From a virus: DNA of 64,000 nt. Positions 55,296 through 61,339 of this stretch are shown piece by piece (within the stretch, counting starts at the first letter, position 1; each line of letters starts with the position of its first letter). The notes under the pieces were generated by a model. It searched no databases. It saw only the letters and a list, made by a program, of their open reading frames with translations, and was not told the origin of the DNA. The position numbers and the translations under genes were made by a program. The DNA lies in the IMG/VR virus record IMGVR_UViG_3300048838_001273, positions 1 to 64,000 of that record; one strand, 5' to 3'.

Positions 55296-56393
55296 TTAAA
55301 GACTAAATCTTTCTTGTTTTCTTGCTTTCTTCCTGAGTTCATTTACCTCACGAAGTGCATTTGGGTCGAACCTGTCACGTTTAACAACACTTACTAAGTG
55401 GTTAAATTCGTTTTCAGTAATTACCTGACCAACGTACCCTTCTGTTTTAAGAACAAAAGACTTTGGTGCAGTTCTTGAAGTTGACTGTCCTTCAGTATCT
55501 GCAGTTGCATTGAATGTAAGTTCAAGAAGTTCCTGAATCTTTTCATGCACGCTTGCGGTCATGGTCTGCTTTACTTTCTTCAAAGATTTTTCAAGCAAAT
55601 CAATGATATTATCCTGATGACTTTTCTTCATTTCATTGTATGTTTCGGTGAAAACATTCATTGAAGTCCTATTCTTTAACTCGCTGATAATTGCAAGTGC
55701 ACCGTAACAATCACGAATCATCAAATCCCAAACCTGTTCAGCGTATGTGAATGAAGGAAATTTATCGACTGCGACAATTTCACCATCAATCAACACAACA
55801 ATACCGATAAGATTTTTTGGACGTTCGAAGTGTGCAATGAACTGTTCGAGTTTCTTGTCATACTTATTAAAGTAAACGTCCAAGTAATTACCGGAATTAC
55901 ACTGAGTATCCTGTCCCAACTTCTGAATAGCAGGATAGATGTTACCGTGACCTGATGTTTGACCAACGGCATCGAATAACATTTCACGCATGGTTACTGG
56001 AATCATACGGAATTCCTGAGTACCACGGAAGTGTCCAGTCTGTCCACCCTGTACACAACCAGCATCATGATATGTAGTTTGTGCTTTAGGTTCAACATAA
56101 CCTGCCTTCACCATACCGTGGTTCTGAGCACTCTGTTTTGTCATAACAGCCATCTGAGCAGGAAGAATAACTTCCTTATTCTCTTTATTGGTGAAACTGA
56201 TTTGACCATATGAACTGTTACCAGCAGTCAATGAAGTCAAAGGATTAGCAAAACGCTCGTCCAATGAGAATTCTTTGTCAGTTGTTAAACACACGATTTG
56301 CATGTTCATAATTGACTGAACGATAATGTTACCTTCACTATCCTTGACAGGACGGCAACCTTTAAGTAATTCTGTGAAATCTCTTGTATTCAT
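55296..56393 (-). CDS. TROVE-linked protein, ARPP-1-like, 365 aa
   Basis: The gene lies 11 bases after the TROVE gene and shares its transcript. The N-terminal half has 'LPAQMAVMTKQSAQNHGMVK' and 'DAGCVQGGQTGHFRGTQEFR'. These recall the 'G-x-K-Q-N-R' and 'V-x-C-V-E-x-G-R-W' patterns of ARPP-1 domain proteins, linked in bacteria to rhodanese/phosphatase and ADP-ribose systems. The resemblance is partial and from memory. The C-terminal half is helical and ends in a very basic segment ('REVNELRKKARKQERFSL') that could bind RNA. I infer a partner of the Ro-like protein. Function unknown. Confidence 0.6.
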   Translation of the reverse strand: MNTRDFTELLKGCRPVKDSEGNIIVQSIMNMQIVCLTTDKEFSLDERFANPLTSLTAGNSSYGQISFTNKENKEVILPAQMAVMTKQSAQNHGMVKAGYVEPKAQTTYHDAGCVQGGQTGHFRGTQEFRMIPVTMREMLFDAVGQTSGHGNIYPAIQKLGQDTQCNSGNYLDVYFNKYDKKLEQFIAHFERPKNLIGIVVLIDGEIVAVDKFPSFTYAEQVWDLMIRDCYGALAIISELKNRTSMNVFTETYNEMKKSHQDNIIDLLEKSLKKVKQTMTASVHEKIQELLELTFNATADTEGQSTSRTAPKSFVLKTEGYVGQVITENEFNHLVSVVKRDRFDPNALREVNELRKKARKQERFSL

Positions 56394-56404
56394 GTTTTTA
56401 ATTT

Positions 56405-58039
56405 TTAAGCGTTAACACTAATTTTATTTGACCTCTTAACAGGTGCAGCTTCTAAAGCACGAACCTGATTTTCAAGCCACCTTGGGGTATCGATTTCCAA
56501 TAACCTTGCGTTAATCTGTGGCTGAAGTGCAACTGGATTATTGATTGCCATTGTGACAACACCCGAACCCAATTTACGAACATTAGCACCCATTTCAGCA
56601 CTGGTGATTGGTGAAATCTGGAAAATCGGAATGCTCCTACCAGATTCTGCTTGCCAGATTGAAATAACTTCGTTGGTTAGACCATCGTAAGCATTTTCAT
56701 AACCATCAGTTAAGATGAAAATCGCATCATAAGGACGTGCAGTATTTTCTGATTTAAGCAATTCAATGAATGAACTTGCCAAGTCAGTAATTTCGTCACG
56801 AGTCTTAACAAATGTTGCAACATCTGCTGACCTACCCAATACCTTTGCAGTGAAATCAGCAATTGCCCTTGGAGTGTTCTTTGACTCAGCCTTATGACCA
56901 GTCATTGAAGCACTGTCATCGACAACAATACCAATACTCTGGTAGAAGAAACCTGCAATCTTTTTCTTTTCAGCAAGTTTACTAATTGCAACATTCAATT
57001 CAGGTGTGAAACCATTTTCATAACCTGTCTTGTAAAGTGCCATGAAGTCAGTTGCTTTTTCAAGTTCAACATGCTTTTCAACACCCAACTTCGCAGTACT
57101 TTTGGTCTGACGAACCTGCTGGTTAACCGAAGTTACCTTAACATTCTTACGAACCAAAGCCTTTGTTGCTTCTCTCTGAACAGCAGTTGCCCACATACTG
57201 TGGTACTGTGGGTGAGTTACAGAAGAAATTAAACCGAGCAATACTTCTTCCGGTACATTCTGAACATTGGTGATGTCAGTTTTTGCCTTCTGATATTCAT
57301 TTAAAATACTGAATTCACTGTAGTCAATACCAGTATCTCTTTTGAAGATGAATAACAATAACTTAAATGCACGAGTTGTGTCACCGTTAAAGTATTTCAA
57401 AAGCAAATCATTTGCAATACCCATTTCCTTTTCAGTTCCAATAAGAAGGTTGTTACCATAAGTAACGTACTTCTGTGCAATTGAAAGCAGAATTGAAGTT
57501 CTTTTTGTTCCATAGGTGTGCTTCAAAATATTTGCAAGTTTGTTACGGTACTTCAATGAATAGAATTCAAGGTTTGACTGACCCCAAATGAAGCCGAGTA
57601 CAATTTTCCTTGACCTTTCGTTGTTAATCCTTGATTTTTTCAAATCAATGAAAAGACGTAACGCATAGGTAATACCATTATCAGAACCTGCAAGGTTATT
57701 CAACGCACTAAGAACTGCCTTATCAGATAATCCATTATCATACCAGTCAATTGGATTAACTATATTACAAGCACCACCCCTATAGGTTTCTTTGAATTCG
57801 TTAAGCAATACCTCAGACACAAATCTTCCGGTAGCACCTTTTTGGCTTGCAATAATTAATGGAAGTTCCTTTGAAAGTTTATACATACTCCTAATCTGAG
57901 TCTGTAATGCCTTCATCTGTTCATCCTTTTTGTGGTAGTAAGTTGCTGAACTTTTGCTACCTGATGCAATTGTTAAACCTTCAATTAATGACTGCTTAAC
58001 GCTTGTAAGCATCTTCTGTGTTAATACCAATTTTTCCAT
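56405..58039 (-). CDS. Ro60-like TROVE and VWA protein
   Basis: The 544-residue protein has the two-part layout of Ro60 and bacterial Rsr: a helical HEAT-like TROVE ring (about residues 30-330, e.g. 'ITYALRLFIDLKKSRINNER', 'TYGTKRTSILLSIAQKYVTY', 'AVQREATKALVRKNVKVTSV') and a von Willebrand A domain (about 360-510) with the metal site D-x-S-x-S in 'GIVVDDSASMTGH' and 'AIFILTDGYENAY'. Ro proteins bind Y RNAs on the outside of the ring and misfolded RNA ends in the hole, aiding RNA decay and tRNA/rRNA quality control. The candidate Y RNA cluster lies directly upstream. It has its own host-type promoter. The length matches Ro60 (538). Confidence 0.88.
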   Translation of the reverse strand: MEKLVLTQKMLTSVKQSLIEGLTIASGSKSSATYYHKKDEQMKALQTQIRSMYKLSKELPLIIASQKGATGRFVSEVLLNEFKETYRGGACNIVNPIDWYDNGLSDKAVLSALNNLAGSDNGITYALRLFIDLKKSRINNERSRKIVLGFIWGQSNLEFYSLKYRNKLANILKHTYGTKRTSILLSIAQKYVTYGNNLLIGTEKEMGIANDLLLKYFNGDTTRAFKLLLFIFKRDTGIDYSEFSILNEYQKAKTDITNVQNVPEEVLLGLISSVTHPQYHSMWATAVQREATKALVRKNVKVTSVNQQVRQTKSTAKLGVEKHVELEKATDFMALYKTGYENGFTPELNVAISKLAEKKKIAGFFYQSIGIVVDDSASMTGHKAESKNTPRAIADFTAKVLGRSADVATFVKTRDEITDLASSFIELLKSENTARPYDAIFILTDGYENAYDGLTNEVISIWQAESGRSIPIFQISPITSAEMGANVRKLGSGVVTMAINNPVALQPQINARLLEIDTPRWLENQVRALEAAPVKRSNKISVNA

Positions 58040-58068
58040 AATCTATATGTGTTTAAAATTTCGTTCTG

Positions 58069-58098
58069 CAATAATAACAATTATAATTCAATTTACAA
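58069..58098 (-). promoter_or_regulatory. Bacteroidetes-type promoter for the TROVE gene
   Basis: TTG (58098-58096), a 19-base spacer and TATTATTG (58076-58069) differ by one base from TTG-N19-TAnnTTTG. The ATG follows 29 bases later. A terminator lies immediately upstream, so the TROVE gene has its own start. Confidence 0.5.
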
Positions 58099-58106
58099 AA
58101 AAAATC

Positions 58107-58160
58107 AAAAAAAAAATGGGTGAGATGAAACATTTCTGCTCCAAGTCCCCACCCATTTTT
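58107..58160 (-). terminator. terminator after the RNA gene cluster
   Basis: An 11-bp stem AAAAATGGGTG / CACCCATTTTT encloses a 27-nt loop containing a second small stem (GAAA / TTTC), followed by ten T on the minus strand. The large loop is unusual for a plain terminator. Confidence 0.75.
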
Positions 58161-58193
58161 CATTTTGGAATACTCTTCTTCTAAAAAAAAAGA

Positions 58194-58284
58194 GAAGAAG
58201 TTCGGTTGTATTTTGGTAAGTTTGTCCCGCCTCTCATGAGCGGGATTACATTTTTCAATTTACTGTAAACACAGCCAGTTCTTC
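58194..58284 (-). ncRNA. candidate Y RNA, copy D
   Basis: The outer stem pairs GAAGAA (58284-58279) with TTCTTC (58199-58194). An internal loop follows (5' CT, 3' GAAC), then a second helix GGCTGTGTTT with AAATACAACC containing one C-A mismatch, then the shared ACAGTAA. The tail is a GC-rich hairpin TCCCGC / GCGGGA. A T9 run starts two bases after the outer stem, so the stem doubles as an intrinsic terminator. It is closest to the TROVE gene. Pairing was found by eye. The sequence GTGTTTACA just past the stem also occurs, from memory, in vertebrate Y3 RNA. Confidence 0.72.
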
Positions 58285-58495
58285 CACCAAATTTCTTGTT
58301 TTTGAAAAACTCAGTACTTCTACTTAGAAAACCATTCTTAACCTCTCGTGCGTTTAAAACGCAAATTCAAATGTTAGGTGGTATGCCCCTTTTTTGTTAA
58401 AAAATTCTGATACCAACAGCCAAAAACTTTAAGCAGTGGGGTTTGCTTAATATTAAATAAATCTTATTTGCTAACCGTCACCACTTAATAACTTA
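58285..58495 (-). other. structured non-coding stretch between RNA copies C and D
   Basis: No open frame or shared Y motif is seen here. On the minus strand there are several hairpins: TTAAGC / GCTTAA near 58431-58450; TGGTAT / ATACCA enclosing TTTTTT / AAAAAA at 58379-58415; and the palindrome GCGTTTTAAACGC at 58350-58362. Two 'GGTTA' D-loop-like words occur (58476-58472, 58342-58338). It may be another small RNA or a decayed tRNA-like gene. Confidence 0.45.
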
Positions 58496-58633
58496 GGGAA
58501 CATTTTAAAAGTATTTGTTGTTTTTAATGCAAGTTTAACCGACTTGTGACTTAACCGCTTGTCTAATTTTCAATTTTGGCTGAAAATGAAGGATTCGAAC
58601 CTCCGTATTACTGTAAACACTTTTCGTTTTCCC
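58496..58633 (-). ncRNA. candidate Y RNA with permuted tRNA mimic (YrlA type), copy C
   Basis: The outer stem GGGAA / TTCCC and the second helix AAAAGTGTTT / AAATACTTTT enclose ACAGTAA and a tRNA-like tail in permuted order. The order is: T-arm GGAGG-TTCGAAT-CCTTC (58604-58588), acceptor-like strand ATTTTCA, linker GCCAAAAT, complementary strand TGAAAAT, T-A at positions 8-9, and D-arm GAC-AAGCGGTTAA-GTC. A hairpin CAAGT-CGGTTAA-ACTTG (58546-58530) follows. The 7-bp acceptor helix is perfect and is followed by G-C-C-A exactly where a discriminator and CCA would be. Bacterial YrlA RNAs bound by Rsr have such permuted tRNA mimics. A permuted real tRNA-Asn is less likely because position 33 is G. 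Confidence 0.78.
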
Positions 58634-58654
58634 TTTGTACTTTAAAGAACGTTA

Positions 58655-58688
58655 CCCCGAAGTTTGTGTTGCCACAGGGACAACGGGG
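58655..58688 (-). other. hairpin between RNA copies B and C
   Basis: CCCC/GGGG and inner GTTG/CAAC helices enclose TCCCTGTGG, with a one-sided bulge ACAAAC before the outer strand. The same ACAAAC-TT bulge occurs in the tail hairpin of copy D (CAAAC-TTAC), so this may be a related tail module without a Ro stem, or a processing signal. Confidence 0.5.
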
Positions 58689-58700
58689 AATTATAATTTT

Positions 58701-58776
58701 AGAAGAAATTCGTTAGTCTTGTGTTGTAAGTGTCTGATTTACCGTCAAATTTACTGTAAAAACTATCAGTTCTTCT
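58701..58776 (-). ncRNA. candidate minimal Y RNA, copy B
   Basis: Outer stem AGAAGAA / TTCTTCT, internal loop 5' CT and 3' GAAT, second helix GATAGTTTTT with AAGACTAAC (one A-A mismatch, in the same region as the mismatch of copy D), then ACAGTAA. The tail is a single hairpin TTTGA-CGGTAAA-TCAGA (58749-58733), whose loop matches the CGGTTAA hairpin of copy C. It starts only 5 bases after the tRNA-CAU body, so tRNA 3' processing could release it. Confidence 0.7.
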
Positions 58777-58781
58777 TTTTG

Positions 58782-58854
58782 TAGCGGGAGAGGGATTCGA
58801 ACCCCCGACCTCTTGGTTATGAGCCAAGCGAGATACCACTTCTACCATCCCGCA
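58782..58854 (-). tRNA. tRNA with CAU anticodon
   Basis: Anticodon arm CTTGG-CTCATAA-CCAAG gives CAU. T-arm is GGGGG-TTCGAAT-CCCTC and the acceptor pairs GCGGGA with TCCCGC. Position 1 appears to be T opposite T72, an unpaired end reminiscent of initiator tRNAs, but the three G-C pairs of initiator anticodon stems are absent. The D-stem is weak. It could be Met, initiator or Ile2 (lysidine). No CCA is encoded, so a CCA-adding enzyme is needed; the polyvalent protein has one. Confidence 0.85.
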
Positions 58855-58860
58855 ATATAA

Positions 58861-58880
58861 AGGGTTTTTGTGAAAAACCC
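58861..58880 (-). other. hairpin between the two tRNA genes
   Basis: AGGGTTTTT / AAAAACCCT with a tiny loop separates the tRNA-like gene from tRNA-CAU. Only TTTATATT follows, so it may be a weak terminator or an RNase processing site. Confidence 0.55.
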
Positions 58881-58892
58881 TTAAAAACTTTG

Positions 58893-59028
58893 TGGGGAGA
58901 ACAGGACTCGAACCTGTAATCTATTGATTTCAACTCAATTGCTTTACCTTTACTGAAAACACTACGAGTTCTCTCTGTGAAGAGAGCAGTGAGATAGTAT
59001 TTCTTGTTTTTGTTTTTGCTATCTCCCC
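58893..59028 (-). tRNA. tRNA-like gene (UGA) with Y-type stem in the D-loop
   Basis: Acceptor GGGGAGA / TCTCCCC, T-arm ACAGG-TTCGAGT-CCTGT and anticodon arm ATTGA-GTTGAAA-TCAAT (UGA, Ser codon UCA) are intact. The D-region is 66 nt too long: between TAGC and GGTAAAGC lies a hairpin at 59003-58955, with helices GAAATACTA / TAGTGTTTTC and CTCTCT / AGAGAG closed by TCAC. This is the Y-stem motif of copies B-D turned inside out, with both strands in reversed order. The variable loop is short (5 nt), unlike normal tRNA-Ser. No CCA is encoded. It may be a functional tRNA, a Ro-bound tRNA mimic, or both. Confidence 0.75.
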
Positions 59029-59074
59029 ATGTAAAAAAATTCATTTCTTAAAAGAACGTTGTCCAAAGACTCTG

Positions 59075-59105
59075 CAAATATAAAACACCTTTTTTTAATA
59101 TGCAA
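59075..59105 (-). promoter_or_regulatory. Bacteroidetes-type promoter for the RNA gene cluster
   Basis: TTG (59105-59103), 20-base spacer and an exact TATATTTG (59082-59075) match TTG-N19/20-TAnnTTTG. The predicted start lies about 40 bases before the first tRNA-like gene. The next 20 bases include AACGTTCTTTTAAG, similar to AACGTTCTTTAAAG ahead of copy C. Confidence 0.68.
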
Positions 59106-59150
59106 GTGTTTTTGAAAAAAAATAAAAATATTTTTATAGACCTCTGGAAA

Positions 59151-59159
59151 AATAAATAC
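59151..59159 (-). promoter_or_regulatory. GTATTTATT variant upstream of the RNA cluster
   Basis: This motif copy lies 41 bases after the DnaB-like helicase stop and upstream of the host-type promoter. It would give the RNA cluster a second, probably later, start. Confidence 0.4.
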
Positions 59160-59199
59160 TTGATGTTTTACAAAAAGTTACATTTTTTTATAAAAATTT

Positions 59200-61245
59200 T
59201 CACTCTTTTTTTATAACATTCTGTCTTTTACGTAATTGCGCCAACTTTTCTTTTATAAATTTTTCATTATCTTGTGGTGCATCCGGGTCAATTAACCTGT
59301 CATTAACATCTATTTCAGTATTAATATTTTTTTGAACTGGTGGTAAAATTTCTTTTCTTTCTTGAATTTCGGGTAGTGTTTCAACTGATTCTTGCACAAT
59401 ATTAGGTACGTCTTTTAACTCGACTTCCTTTTCAATGACATTAGTATAAAAGGTTTCACCAGTCCAACTATCCATTATAAAATCAGTATCTGTTGTGTTT
59501 ATTCCCTCATTTACTCCCTCACTTACTCCCTCATTTACACCATCACTTACACCATCAGGTTCGTCAGTAGCTTCTTCATCTATTTCTAATATACTTCCAG
59601 TACTCGGCACTACAATATCTTCTACAGTCTCAGGCACATTATTTCCAGTTTTACCGGACATCAAATCTTCTAAACTATCTTTATACGATTGAATTTTACC
59701 GGGTTTTACAGCATCATTTGGAGTATCATTTACGGCATCATCTTTCAGTTTTCCCTCAATTATATTTCCATAATACTCACTAACAGGTATATGAATAGCA
59801 GTACCTGTCTTATTTGTCTTATCTTCCAATTTGTCAATATCTGGAGTATCGTGGTGCTTGATGTTTTTACTCATCTTGCTATACTTATACCTGTCATCTT
59901 CGATTTTGATTTCCATTGTATCATTATTGAAGATACAGTTCGTAAAAGTCTGACCGTCTTGTGCAAACCTTGCTTTAATAATTCTGATATTAGCAAGATG
60001 TGCTTCTTTTTGTTCAGGAGTTTTTGCCACACTCATGAAAAAGTGTGCTTTTTGTACTCTCTTTATATTACCACCAGTTTGATGAACCTCAACGAATTCA
60101 GAATCGAAACCACTACGGTTTGACTGAATTGCAGTCCATGCAGGAATATTCAAATCTCCGGCAAGTGCTTCGAATGATTTAACAATTACAAGTTCAGCTT
60201 CATTTCTATCTGCAGTTTTTTTATGAGATTCCAAACAATCCAGATAATCCAAAACAATTTCATCAAAAACATATCCATATTTTTTCTGATGCCTTGTAAT
60301 CCAGTTACGAATATCCATCATAGTGGTGTTCTCCTGACTAAATTTCTTAATCATGAGTTTACCTCTACCCCTTTTTCTTAATTCATCGGCTTTTTCATGT
60401 GAAAGTTTAGTTACTCTCTCATTTTCATCATCTTCATTTAACTGGCTCAACTTAGATTTTGTCCAAATTGTAAAGTGCTTTCTCTGAATCTGTTCTACAG
60501 TATCTTCGAAGACGATTTGAAGTACGTTTTTACCAACTTCAAGTCCGGTATTTGCTATTTTTGTTAGTAATGTTGTTTTACCAACACCCGATGGTGTTAA
60601 TATTACACCAATTTCTCCCTTACCTAACCCACCACCAGTAAGTACGTCAATAACTTCAACACCAGTGGGTATTGTTTCTCTGAATTCTTTTCTTAATGCC
60701 TTTTCAATGTTATCTGTAACTTCAGTACCATAATCTTCTTCTTCACCAATATGTGAGATTTTCAAGAATTTTTCTTCAATATAACCAAGAGTGTGTTTAT
60801 GTTTTATTTCACCACTTTTGGTTTTAGCTAAAATATATTCACCTATCTTCCTGTATTCCTGTTGTTTAATGAAATTATTGGTTGCCTTTTGTACAACAAT
60901 ACCGTCATAAAGCATTTCTTTATTTAAAACCCTTTCATTCCATAATTCAACACGTTTAATTACAGCAAATAAGGATTCTTCCTCGATTATGTTGTTCGGA
61001 GTTTTATAAGAATTAATTGCAAGATGTATACTTTTATTTTGAAGATTTGGTACTTTTTCATACTCTTTATAATACTCCAAAATGATGAGAAACAGCCTTT
61101 TTAAATAAGGGTCATCAAAGTATTCTACTTCTAAATTTGGTATTGTTTTTTCTGCAAACTCCGGTTCTACAAGCAATTGCCACATTAGGCTTTGTTGAAA
61201 ATCAGGACCGAGATATGCAGAAAATGTATTTGTACTATCACTCAT
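59200..61245 (-). CDS. replicative DNA helicase, DnaB/gp41-like, 681 aa
   Basis: This is a RecA-fold hexameric helicase. Residues 1-190 form an N-terminal domain with a short linker helix. The motor has Walker A 'VILTPSGVGKTTLLTKIA' (about 213-230), the motif 'QIVFEDTVEQIQRKHF', Walker B 'FDEIVLDYLDCLE' (about 330) and 'AIQSNRSGFDSE'. After residue 460 a long, acidic, disordered tail of about 220 residues follows, absent from DnaB and T4 gp41, with near-repeats of 'VNEGVSEG'. The tail may hold primase or polymerase contacts. It lies upstream of the RNA gene cluster and downstream of the duplicated-domain gene. Confidence 0.9.
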   Translation of the reverse strand: MSDSTNTFSAYLGPDFQQSLMWQLLVEPEFAEKTIPNLEVEYFDDPYLKRLFLIILEYYKEYEKVPNLQNKSIHLAINSYKTPNNIIEEESLFAVIKRVELWNERVLNKEMLYDGIVVQKATNNFIKQQEYRKIGEYILAKTKSGEIKHKHTLGYIEEKFLKISHIGEEEDYGTEVTDNIEKALRKEFRETIPTGVEVIDVLTGGGLGKGEIGVILTPSGVGKTTLLTKIANTGLEVGKNVLQIVFEDTVEQIQRKHFTIWTKSKLSQLNEDDENERVTKLSHEKADELRKRGRGKLMIKKFSQENTTMMDIRNWITRHQKKYGYVFDEIVLDYLDCLESHKKTADRNEAELVIVKSFEALAGDLNIPAWTAIQSNRSGFDSEFVEVHQTGGNIKRVQKAHFFMSVAKTPEQKEAHLANIRIIKARFAQDGQTFTNCIFNNDTMEIKIEDDRYKYSKMSKNIKHHDTPDIDKLEDKTNKTGTAIHIPVSEYYGNIIEGKLKDDAVNDTPNDAVKPGKIQSYKDSLEDLMSGKTGNNVPETVEDIVVPSTGSILEIDEEATDEPDGVSDGVNEGVSEGVNEGINTTDTDFIMDSWTGETFYTNVIEKEVELKDVPNIVQESVETLPEIQERKEILPPVQKNINTEIDVNDRLIDPDAPQDNEKFIKEKLAQLRKRQNVIKKE
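59505..59570 (-). repeat. short tandem repeat in the helicase tail
   Basis: Units of 12 bases (plus strand 'ctcatttactcc' and 'ctcacttactcc' types) encode V-N-E-G and V-S-E-G repeats. The copy number could vary. Confidence 0.7.
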
Positions 61246-61260
61246 TATTAATATGTGTCA

Positions 61261-61327
61261 AAAAAAGGGAATAGTTGCAGAAGAAAGAAGAAAACTTATG
61301 AAAAAATATGAAATAGCAACTATTCCC
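61261..61327 (-). terminator. long-armed terminator before the DnaB-like gene
   Basis: A perfect 12-bp stem GGGAATAGTTGC / GCAACTATTCCC encloses a 37-nt pyrimidine-rich loop and is followed by TTTTTT on the minus strand. It ends the transcript of the 215-residue gene; the helicase start lies 16 bases further. Confidence 0.75.
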
Positions 61328-61339
61328 CAATACAGTTAT

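Noticed and set aside
58496-58633. A true circularly permuted tRNA-Asn (GUU)
   Set aside because: The acceptor, T and D arms fit, but the loop CGGTTAA has G at position 33, and a similar CGGTAAA hairpin occurs in copy B, which is not a tRNA. The surrounding Y stem favours a YrlA-type mimic. Not fully excluded.
58893-59028. Group I intron in the tRNA-like gene
   Set aside because: The insert is only about 60 bases, lies in the D-loop and lacks recognisable P/Q/R/S core elements. It matches the local Y-stem family instead.
58817-59044. 75-residue open frame across both tRNA genes
   Set aside because: It merely reads through tRNA sequences on the same strand and has no protein features.
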